Assembly: GCF_029960815.1 (NCBI RefSeq)
Contig: NZ_JASBRE010000035.1
Span: forward strand, 1 to 47,787
DNA: 47,787 nt
Source of the DNA: Pseudomonas sp. AL03
GTDB lineage: Bacteria > Pseudomonadota > Gammaproteobacteria > Pseudomonadales > Pseudomonadaceae
Reading direction: 5' to 3'
A program made the position numbers and the translations under genes. Shown piece after piece: positions 42,056-47,787 of the stretch; position 1 is the stretch's first letter; the number at the start of each line of letters is the position of its first letter. Under the pieces are notes generated by a model. The model was not told the DNA's origin and made no database searches. It saw only the letters and a list, made by a program, of their open reading frames with translations.

Positions 42056-42084
42056 TTGTCGCAGAGCCGTGCGGCCCCTATTAT
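42056..42084 (+). promoter_or_regulatory. Candidate sigma-70 promoter for argC
   Basis: TTGTCG (42056-42061), a 17-nt spacer, then TATTAT (42079-42084), which is 5 of 6 to the -10 consensus. It lies 36 nt upstream of the argC ATG, which has GAGGG as its ribosome site. Confidence 0.5.
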
Positions 42085-42120
42085 CGACTGCTTTCCAGTG
42101 GGTTCGTTGAGGGCAGGTTT

Positions 42121-43155
42121 ATGGTCAAGGTCGGTATCGTCGGCGGCACGGGTTACACCGGTGTCGAACTGCTGCGTCTGTTGGCGCAGCATCCGCAAGC
42201 TGAAGTGGCAGTCATCACTTCCCGATCCGAGGCCGGTCTGGCCGTGGCCAATATGTATCCGAACCTGCGCGGTCATTACGATGGCCTGGCGTTCAGCGTT
42301 CCGGACATCAAGACGCTGGGCGCTTGTGACGTGGTGTTCTTCGCTACGCCTCACGGTGTTGCCCATGCCCTGGCCGGTGAGCTGTTGGCAGCGGGAACCA
42401 AGGTCATCGACCTGTCTGCAGACTTCCGTCTGCAAGACGCCGATGAATGGGCCAAGTGGTACGGTCAGCCTCACGGCGCACCGGAACTGCTGGAAGAGGC
42501 GGTTTACGGCTTGCCGGAAGTCAATCGTGAGCTGATCAAACAGGCCCGCCTGATTGCTGTGCCGGGCTGCTACCCGACTGCCACGCAATTGGGTTTCCTG
42601 CCATTGCTTGAAGCAGGTCTGGCCGATACCACCCGCTTGATCGCTGACTGCAAATCCGGCGTCAGCGGTGCCGGTCGTGGTGCATCCGTAGGTTCGCTTT
42701 ACTCCGAGACGTCGGAAAGCATGAAGGCTTACGCCGTCAAAGGGCACCGTCACTTGCCGGAAATTCGCCAGGGTCTGCGTCGCGCAGCGGGCAAGGACGT
42801 CGGTCTGACCTTCGTTCCGCACCTGACGCCCATGATTCGAGGCATCCACTCGACGCTCTACGCGACTGTCGTGGATCGCTCGGTGGATCTGCAGGCGTTG
42901 TTTGAAAAGCGTTATGCCAACGAACCGTTCGTCGATGTCATGCCGGCCGGCAGTCACCCGGAAACCCGCAGCGTGCGCGGTGCCAACGTTTGCCGTATTG
43001 CCGTGCATCGTCCACAGGATGGTGATCTGGTGGTGGTGTTGTCGGTGATCGATAACCTGGTCAAAGGCGCGTCGGGTCAGGCGGTGCAGAACCTGAATAT
43101 TCTGTTCGGTCTGGATGAGCGCTTGGGTCTGTCCCACGCAGGTATGCTGCCGTAA
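42121..43155 (+). CDS. argC: N-acetyl-gamma-glutamyl-phosphate reductase ArgC (344 aa)
   Basis: ArgC is the third step of arginine synthesis, an NADPH-dependent reduction of N-acetylglutamyl phosphate. The N-terminal Rossmann motif is VGIVGGTGYTGVELLRL. The catalytic Cys150 is in AVPGCYPTATQ. The conserved His is in HLTPMIRG near 235. MVKVGIVGG is chosen as the start; 24 codons upstream in frame cover the promoter. The length is standard. A terminator follows, so it appears monocistronic. Confidence 0.98.
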   Translation: MVKVGIVGGTGYTGVELLRLLAQHPQAEVAVITSRSEAGLAVANMYPNLRGHYDGLAFSVPDIKTLGACDVVFFATPHGVAHALAGELLAAGTKVIDLSADFRLQDADEWAKWYGQPHGAPELLEEAVYGLPEVNRELIKQARLIAVPGCYPTATQLGFLPLLEAGLADTTRLIADCKSGVSGAGRGASVGSLYSETSESMKAYAVKGHRHLPEIRQGLRRAAGKDVGLTFVPHLTPMIRGIHSTLYATVVDRSVDLQALFEKRYANEPFVDVMPAGSHPETRSVRGANVCRIAVHRPQDGDLVVVLSVIDNLVKGASGQAVQNLNILFGLDERLGLSHAGMLP

Positions 43156-43172
43156 GGTTCATTCCGCTCAGC

Positions 43173-43199
43173 AAAAAGGCCCGTCTGACGGGCTTTTTT
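43173..43199 (+). terminator. argC terminator
   Basis: GCCCGT-CTG-ACGGGC stem with an A-run before and six T after, 18 nt past the argC stop. Confidence 0.93.
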
Positions 43200-43245
43200 G
43201 CATTTCGGGCGGGCAAATGTGTTGATTGATATACCGTAACAATAG

Positions 43246-43275
43246 TTGACCGATTTTCTAGGAGAAGCGGATAAT
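43246..43275 (+). promoter_or_regulatory. erpA promoter with overlapping IscR-like site
   Basis: The -35 TTGACC (43246-43251) and GATAAT (43270-43275, 5 of 6) are 18 nt apart. The surrounding ATAGTTGACC...ATTTT (from 43242) fits the left half of the type-1 IscR site and overlaps the -35. A perfect ATAATGCG/CGCATTAT inverted repeat (43271-43294) overlaps the -10 and presumed start. Confidence 0.55.
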
Positions 43276-43296
43276 GCGCGTCATCACGCATTATGG

Positions 43297-43309
43297 CGGC
43301 GTAACGCCG
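43297..43309 (+). other. Hairpin abutting the erpA ribosome site
   Basis: CGGCG-TAA-CGCCG folds directly against GGGAG (43309-43313), the erpA ribosome site 9 nt before the ATG. It may modulate initiation. Confidence 0.4.
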
Positions 43310-43322
43310 GGAGATAATTAGC

Positions 43323-43673
43323 ATGAGCGTCGAATCCTTCACCCCCACGGCTTTGCAATTCACCCACGGTGCCGCGCACAAGGTGAAGAGCCTGGTCGAT
43401 GAAGAGGGGAATGATCGCTTGAAGCTGCGCGTATTCGTTACGGGCGGCGGTTGTTCAGGTTTTCAGTACGGCTTCACCTTCGATGAAGAAGTGGCCGATG
43501 ACGACACCATTGTCGAACGCGAAGGTGTGAGTCTGGTGGTCGACCCGATGAGCTTCCAATACTTGGCAGGTGCCGAGGTGGATTATCAGGAAGGTCTGGA
43601 AGGTTCGCGCTTCGTGATCAAGAATCCGAACGCCAGCACCACGTGTGGCTGCGGCTCCTCGTTCTCGATCTGA
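43323..43673 (+). CDS. erpA: Iron-sulfur cluster insertion protein ErpA (116 aa)
   Basis: ErpA is an A-type carrier that passes Fe-S clusters to apoproteins, such as those of respiration and isoprenoid synthesis. The three conserved cysteines are present: GGGCSGFQYGF and, at the C-terminus, TTCGCGSSF. It is essential in E. coli under respiratory conditions. It is a single gene bounded by the argC terminator and its own terminator. The promoter region suggests control by an Fe-S-sensing regulator. Confidence 0.97.
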   Translation: MSVESFTPTALQFTHGAAHKVKSLVDEEGNDRLKLRVFVTGGGCSGFQYGFTFDEEVADDDTIVEREGVSLVVDPMSFQYLAGAEVDYQEGLEGSRFVIKNPNASTTCGCGSSFSI

Positions 43674-43697
43674 TCGCAATTCATAGCATCACCAAGC

Positions 43698-43728
43698 GCC
43701 GCATGGTCTCAGGGCTCTGCGGCTTTTT
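43698..43728 (+). terminator. erpA terminator
   Basis: GCCGCA ... TGCGGC stem with a 14-nt loop followed by TTTTT, 25 nt past the erpA stop. The T-run is only on the plus strand. Confidence 0.8.
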
Positions 43729-43753
43729 GCTGTCCGGGATTCGGTATGGCTAG

Positions 43754-44845
43754 TCAGGCAGGGTAGATGGCGCCGAGTACGCGCAGGCCACGGGCGCCGG
43801 TAACGCTCGGGCGATTGGCGGCGATGCCTTCAAGGCAGCAATGGGCCAGCCAGGCGAAGGCCATGGCTTCGACCCAGTCCGGGTCTACACCGCAAGCCGC
43901 GGTGCTGCTGACCTTGGCGTTCGGCAGCAAGCTGGCCAAGCGGTTCATCAGCGTGGCGTTGTGCGCGCCGCCACCGCAGACAAGCAGTTCCAGGGTGTCT
44001 GATTGGGCGCTTTGCAGTGATTCGACGATGGTCAGGGCGGTCAGTTCGAGCAGGGTTGCCTGCACGTCTTCGGTGGCGAAGGTCGGCAGCTGTGCCAGAT
44101 GCTGTGTCAGCCATGGCAGGTTGAATACTTCGCGACCGGTACTTTTCGGGCCTTTGGTCACGAAGAACGGATCACTGAGCAATTCTTTCAAAAGAATCGG
44201 TTCGACCTTACCGGTGGCAGCCCATTGGCCGTCGCGATCAAAGTTGTCGCCGCGTTGCTGGTGAATCCACGCATCCTGCAGAACATTGCCCGGGCCACAG
44301 TCGAAACCCGCAACAGGCTTGCCAGGTTCAATCAGGCTTAGGTTGCTGAAACCGCCGACGTTCAATACCGCACGATTGCCAGGCTGTTCTTCGAACAACG
44401 CTTCGTGGAAGGCTGGAACCAGTGGCGCGCCTTGCCCTCCGGCGGCCACATCACGGCTGCGGAAGTCGCTGACCACGGTGATTCCGGTCAACTCCGTCAG
44501 TAGGGCAGGGTTGCCTATTTGCACCGTGAAGCCGCGCGCGGGTTCGTGGCGAATGGTCTGACCGTGGCTGCCGATTGCACGAATGTCTTCGGGCTTCAGG
44601 TTTTGTTGATCAAGGAGGGTGTGAATGCCCTGTGCTGCCAGCTTCACCCAGTTCTGCTGGGCAATGGCGGAGCGGGCAATCTCGTCCGGGCCACTACTGC
44701 ACAAGCCAAGCAGCTCGGTGCGTAGGGAATCAGGCATGGGAATGTAGTGCGTGGCGACCAGCTTGATCGCCGGGGTTAGCTCAACCAGCGCAATATCCAG
44801 GCCGTCGAGGCTGGTCCCGGACATCACACCTATATAGAGCGTCAT
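43754..44845 (-). CDS. anmK: Anhydro-N-acetylmuramic acid kinase AnmK (363 aa)
   Basis: AnmK cleaves the 1,6-anhydro ring of anhydroMurNAc and phosphorylates it to MurNAc-6-P during murein recycling. It is an ASKHA-fold kinase: phosphate-binding GTSLDGLD (10-17), IGSHGQTIRHEP, VLNVGGFSNLSLI and FDCGPGN. The length is normal. It starts 3 nt after the stop of the M23 peptidase, so hydrolase and salvage kinase are one operon. The next steps (MupP, then AmgK and MurU) are partly encoded at 14.4-16.1 kb in this window. Confidence 0.97.
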   Translation of the reverse strand: MTLYIGVMSGTSLDGLDIALVELTPAIKLVATHYIPMPDSLRTELLGLCSSGPDEIARSAIAQQNWVKLAAQGIHTLLDQQNLKPEDIRAIGSHGQTIRHEPARGFTVQIGNPALLTELTGITVVSDFRSRDVAAGGQGAPLVPAFHEALFEEQPGNRAVLNVGGFSNLSLIEPGKPVAGFDCGPGNVLQDAWIHQQRGDNFDRDGQWAATGKVEPILLKELLSDPFFVTKGPKSTGREVFNLPWLTQHLAQLPTFATEDVQATLLELTALTIVESLQSAQSDTLELLVCGGGAHNATLMNRLASLLPNAKVSSTAACGVDPDWVEAMAFAWLAHCCLEGIAANRPSVTGARGLRVLGAIYPA

Positions 44846-44848
44846 GGC

Positions 44849-46285
44849 TTATCGCTTGCTCGAAGCCAGCTGAGTGGACTTCTCTTGATCCATGCGCGCC
44901 ATCAGCGGTTGGCTCTGCGCGAGGAAACGTGCACGTTCAGCTTTGGAGATCGGATCGGCCATCGCCACCTTCTGGCCCAATGGATCGACGTGTACGCCAT
45001 TGACCTGGAACTCGTAGTGCAAGTGCGGGCCGGTGGAGAGCCCGGTGGTGCCGATGTAGCCAATCACCTGGCCTTGCTTGACGCTGCCGCCAGTCTTGAT
45101 GCCTTTGGCGAAGCCTTGCATGTGGCCGTATAGCGTGCGGTAGGTATTGCCGTGCTGGATGATTACGGTGTTGCCGTAGCCACCGCGGCGTCCGGCCAGC
45201 AACACTTTGCCGTCACCGGCTGCCTTGATTGGGGTGCCACGCGGCGCTGCATAGTCGACGCCTTTGTGGGCGCGAATCTTGTTCAGGATTGGGTGCTTGC
45301 GGCCCATGGAGAATTTCGAACTGATGCGGGCGAAGTCCACCGGCGTACGGATAAACGCCTTGCGCATGCTGTTGCCGTCAGCGGTGTAGTAGCTGCTGTT
45401 GCCTTGTTTATTGATGTAACGCACGGCGGTGTAGGTCTTACCGCGGTTGGTGAAGCGCGCGGAAAGGATCGGACCATTGCCGACGGCCTTGCCGTTGACG
45501 ACTTTCTGTTCGTAGATGACATCGAACTCGTCACCCTGGCGAATATCCTGGGCGAAGTCGACGTCATAGCCAAACACGCTGGCCATGTCCATGGTCAGGC
45601 TGTGGGACAGGCCTGCGCGTGCAGCGGATTGCGACAGCGAACTGTTGATCACGCCATGAACGTAGGCGGAGCGAACGGTAGGCTTGGCGGTAATGCGGTT
45701 GAATGCATAACCCTTGTCATTCTTGGTCAGGGTGATGCTTTCGACGTCGCTGACCTTGCTGTGCAGGTTGGTCAGCTGGCCATCGGGGCTCAGTTCGAAT
45801 TCAAGTTTCTGGCCATGTTTGAGTTGGCTGAACTGCTTGGCCTGTTTGTCGCTGGCCAGTACTTCATGCACCGAAGTTGCCGGAAGGCCGACTTTCGCGA
45901 ACAGTGTGGAGAGCGTATCGCCTTTAGAAACGATCACTTCCCTATGGTTTGGAGATTTTTTTTCTTCGATCACAGGGGCGGGCGTGGATGCCGGCGCCGG
46001 TGCGACCTGAGCGGTTTCCTGGGGTTCTTCTGTGCTGTTTTCGATCTGCGCGAAAGGGGAAGTTGCTGGCTCATTTGTGGCCTGGACGGCCTCGGCAGCG
46101 TCTTGATCTTGTGTCAGTTGTTCAGCAGGGCTTTCCAGTTCAAGACTCAGGGTCGTCTTTTTGGCTTCAACATCACTGGAAGGAAATACCAGAAGCGCCA
46201 GGCTCAGAAGGGCGGCGATGCCACTTGCTGCGAGCAGGTGGGTCTTCGGGTAAAGCGGCGGCGCTTTAGACGATTCTTTGGTCAT
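44849..46285 (-). CDS. Peptidoglycan DD-endopeptidase, M23 family, MepM-like (478 aa)
   Basis: This is an inner-membrane-anchored or exported murein hydrolase. A hydrophobic segment near residues 17-35 is followed by an acidic, Pro/Ala-rich linker (about 40-110) and a LysM/OapA-like region (VSKGDTLSTLFAKVGLP). A second domain and the C-terminal M23 LytM core follow, with zinc ligands in HKGVDYA (near 341) and HLHYEF (near 421). All catalytic residues are intact, unlike EnvC or NlpD. It probably cleaves DD-crosslinks to allow wall growth. It is the first gene of the pair with anmK. Confidence 0.94.
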   Translation of the reverse strand: MTKESSKAPPLYPKTHLLAASGIAALLSLALLVFPSSDVEAKKTTLSLELESPAEQLTQDQDAAEAVQATNEPATSPFAQIENSTEEPQETAQVAPAPASTPAPVIEEKKSPNHREVIVSKGDTLSTLFAKVGLPATSVHEVLASDKQAKQFSQLKHGQKLEFELSPDGQLTNLHSKVSDVESITLTKNDKGYAFNRITAKPTVRSAYVHGVINSSLSQSAARAGLSHSLTMDMASVFGYDVDFAQDIRQGDEFDVIYEQKVVNGKAVGNGPILSARFTNRGKTYTAVRYINKQGNSSYYTADGNSMRKAFIRTPVDFARISSKFSMGRKHPILNKIRAHKGVDYAAPRGTPIKAAGDGKVLLAGRRGGYGNTVIIQHGNTYRTLYGHMQGFAKGIKTGGSVKQGQVIGYIGTTGLSTGPHLHYEFQVNGVHVDPLGQKVAMADPISKAERARFLAQSQPLMARMDQEKSTQLASSKR

Positions 46286-46309
46286 AGGTAATTTTTGACT
46301 TTGAAAAAA

Positions 46310-46347
46310 GATGAAGTGGAAAAGATGAATGACATGATGAAGATGAA
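46310..46347. repeat. GATGAA cluster in the AT-rich M23-tyrS gap
   Basis: Four GATGAA copies (46310, 46324, 46336, 46342) occur in 38 bp of an AT-rich island (about 46290-46370) unlike the surrounding GC-rich DNA. It lies in the 5' region of the M23 gene, whose promoter is probably in the TATATTTTATACAG stretch (minus strand) just beyond. Confidence 0.5.
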
Positions 46348-46498
46348 ATAACTGTATAAAATATAACCAAATCGTCTCTGAAGCAAGTCCGCGAACGCTC
46401 TGTTCGTGGATTGACGTCCGTGCGCCGGGCAGAACTTGTATTTGACGCGCGATCTTGTATGGTTGGTTCCCTTTGAATTCGAGCCTTACGGGTCTGTT

Positions 46499-47698
46499 AT
46501 GAAGTCGGTTGAAGAGCAGCTAGCGCTGATCAAACGTGGTGCGGAAGAACTGTTGGTCGAGTCCGAGCTGATCGAAAAGCTCAAGCGTGGCCAGCCGCTA
46601 CGTATCAAGGCAGGCTTTGATCCGACCGCGCCGGATTTGCACCTGGGTCATACCGTGCTTATTAATAAGCTGCGTCAGTTCCAGGAGCTGGGTCACCAAG
46701 TCATCTTCCTTATAGGTGACTTCACCGGGATGATCGGTGATCCGAGCGGCAAGAGTGCAACACGTCCTCCGCTTACCCGTGAGCAGGTGCTCGAGAATGC
46801 CGAGACCTACAAGACCCAGGTCTTCAAGATTCTTGATCCGGCGAAAACTGAAGTTGCGTTCAACTCTACCTGGATGGATCAGATGGGGCCGGCCGACTTC
46901 ATTCGTCTGACCTCCCAGTACACCGTGGCTCGCATGCTTGAGCGCGACGACTTCGACAAGCGCTACACAACCAATCAGCCAATCGCCATTCACGAGTTTC
47001 TCTATCCGCTGGTTCAGGGGTATGACTCGGTCGCTTTGCGTGCGGATGTCGAGCTGGGTGGTACCGATCAGAAGTTCAACCTGTTGATGGGGCGCGAACT
47101 GCAGCGTGGATATGGTCAAGAGGCTCAGTGCATTCTGACCATGCCACTGCTCGAAGGTCTGGATGGCGTGAAGAAGATGTCCAAGTCCTTGGGCAACTAC
47201 GTGGGCATTCAGGAAGCGCCGGGTGTGATGTACAGCAAACTGGTTTCCATTCCGGATGCGCTGATGTGGCGCTACTTCGAATTGCTCAGCTTCCGCTCCA
47301 TGGAAGAGATCAATGCGTTCCGTGCGGATGTTGAGGCGGGTGCAAATCCGCGCGACATCAAGATCAAGTTGGCTGAAGAGATCGTCGCGCGTTTCCATGG
47401 TGATGAGGCTGCGGCCAATGCTCACCGTGCGGCGGGTAACCGTATGAGGGAAGGTGAGCTGCCGGATGATCTGCCCGAGATCGAATTGACTGCCGCCGAA
47501 GATATGCCGATCGCAGCCGTCCTTAATAAAGCTGGTCTGGTGAAGAACTCGGCGGTTGCGCGTGATCTTCTGGGTTCGGGTGGCGTGCGTATAGATGGTG
47601 AGGTTGTCGATCGCACCTTTATATACGCGTTGGGCGCGACCCATGTTTGCCAGGCTGGGAAGAAGGCATTTGCACGTATTACGCTCAAATCTGAATAA
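46499..47698 (+). CDS. tyrS: Tyrosyl-tRNA synthetase (399 aa)
   Basis: This is a class I aminoacyl-tRNA synthetase of the shorter TyrZ-like type. The HIGH-type motif is HLGH (48-51) in FDPTAPDLHLGHT, and the second signature is VKKMSKSLGN near residue 225. A C-terminal S4 RNA-binding domain (about 335-398) includes KNSAVARDLLGSGGVRIDGE. I start at MKSVEEQLALIKRG, preceded by ACGGGT; the 21 codons before it are unlikely to be translated. It is the last gene before the rRNA promoter, as in PAO1. Confidence 0.97.
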   Translation: MKSVEEQLALIKRGAEELLVESELIEKLKRGQPLRIKAGFDPTAPDLHLGHTVLINKLRQFQELGHQVIFLIGDFTGMIGDPSGKSATRPPLTREQVLENAETYKTQVFKILDPAKTEVAFNSTWMDQMGPADFIRLTSQYTVARMLERDDFDKRYTTNQPIAIHEFLYPLVQGYDSVALRADVELGGTDQKFNLLMGRELQRGYGQEAQCILTMPLLEGLDGVKKMSKSLGNYVGIQEAPGVMYSKLVSIPDALMWRYFELLSFRSMEEINAFRADVEAGANPRDIKIKLAEEIVARFHGDEAAANAHRAAGNRMREGELPDDLPEIELTAAEDMPIAAVLNKAGLVKNSAVARDLLGSGGVRIDGEVVDRTFIYALGATHVCQAGKKAFARITLKSE

Positions 47699-47713
47699 AG
47701 CTGAAATCAGGGG

Positions 47714-47741
47714 TTGACGGCAGATTCTGGAAGTCTATAAT
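47714..47741 (+). promoter_or_regulatory. rRNA operon promoter
   Basis: TTGACG (47714-47719), a 16-nt spacer and a consensus TATAAT (47736-47741), followed by the GC-rich discriminator TCGCCCC. This is typical of a stringently controlled, growth-rate-dependent rrn promoter. Together with the position after tyrS it predicts that a 16S rRNA gene begins beyond the right edge. None of the 16S sequence itself is in the window. Confidence 0.8.
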
Positions 47742-47787
47742 TCGCCCCACTTCCGGCGCAGTCGAAACGGGAAACTCCTTGGTAAAC

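Noticed and set aside
46381..46498. T-box or other tRNA-sensing leader upstream of tyrS
   Set aside because: No T-box sequence or specifier structure is visible; T-boxes are largely a Gram-positive device. Only a small CGAAC/GTTCG hairpin is present.
1..47787. CRISPR arrays, insertion sequences and tRNA genes
   Set aside because: No regularly spaced repeats, transposase frames or tRNA-like cloverleaf sequences were seen.

Overview
The window is a gene-dense, GC-rich stretch of chromosome from a Pseudomonas, most likely of the fluorescens lineage. From memory, its gene order largely follows P. aeruginosa PAO1 from cca (PA0584) to tyrS (PA0668). The vfr, amgK-murU, agt and split trpE/trpGDC loci all point to Pseudomonas. 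The many interspersed repeats built on a GCGAGGCTTGCCCGC-type core, and an estA autotransporter between trpE and trpG, fit the fluorescens/putida side of the genus. The window is almost entirely core genome. I see no prophage, tailocin, insertion sequence, CRISPR array or tRNA gene.

Layout, left to right. (1) 99-6347, minus strand: cca, then the stress operon prkA-yeaH-ycgB (kinase, VWA protein, SpoVR family). (2) 6644-14291, minus strand: an envelope and RNA-maintenance cluster transcribed lptD-surA-pdxA-rsmA-apaG-apaH-glpE, with several translationally coupled junctions. (3) 14422-16878, plus strand: amgK-murU (MurNAc salvage) and a DjlA-like J-domain protein, divergent from lptD. A DUF3530 protein follows on the minus strand. 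(4) 17972-25823, plus strand: agtS-agtR two-component system and an agtABCD-type ABC transporter (GABA/5-aminovalerate class), broken up by two REP pairs. (5) 26046-30316: an iron-type alcohol dehydrogenase, rpe-gph and trpE. (6) 30396-35195: estA (minus) and trpGDC (plus). (7) 35294-43155: a lipoyl-ligase-like protein, vfr, osmC-like, coq7, hinT, an SDR, a DUF805 protein, a nitronate monooxygenase-like protein, hemJ and argC. (8) 43323-47698: erpA, a mepM-like M23 peptidase with anmK, and tyrS. A strong rRNA-type promoter lies at the right edge, so an rrn operon probably begins just outside.

The most interesting structure is regulatory. Two near-twin 22-codon leader peptides, both starting GTG and ending A-R-W-R-W-R-A-stop, precede trpE and trpG about 3.8 kb apart. 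The trpE leader is not free-standing: it is the in-frame last 22 codons of gph, so one stretch of DNA encodes both the Gph C-terminus and the Trp-sensing leader. The trpG leader is followed by a further 69-bp nested inverted repeat. Other signals worth testing are catabolite-activity (Hfq/Crc) motifs at estA and agtB, an IscR-like site with an inverted repeat at erpA, a perfect inverted repeat upstream of agtA that could bind AgtR, and REP pairs placed to uncouple expression within the agt operon. Genes for murein salvage (anmK, amgK, murU), murein hydrolysis (M23) and a reported murein-responsive regulator (agtR) all fall in this window.
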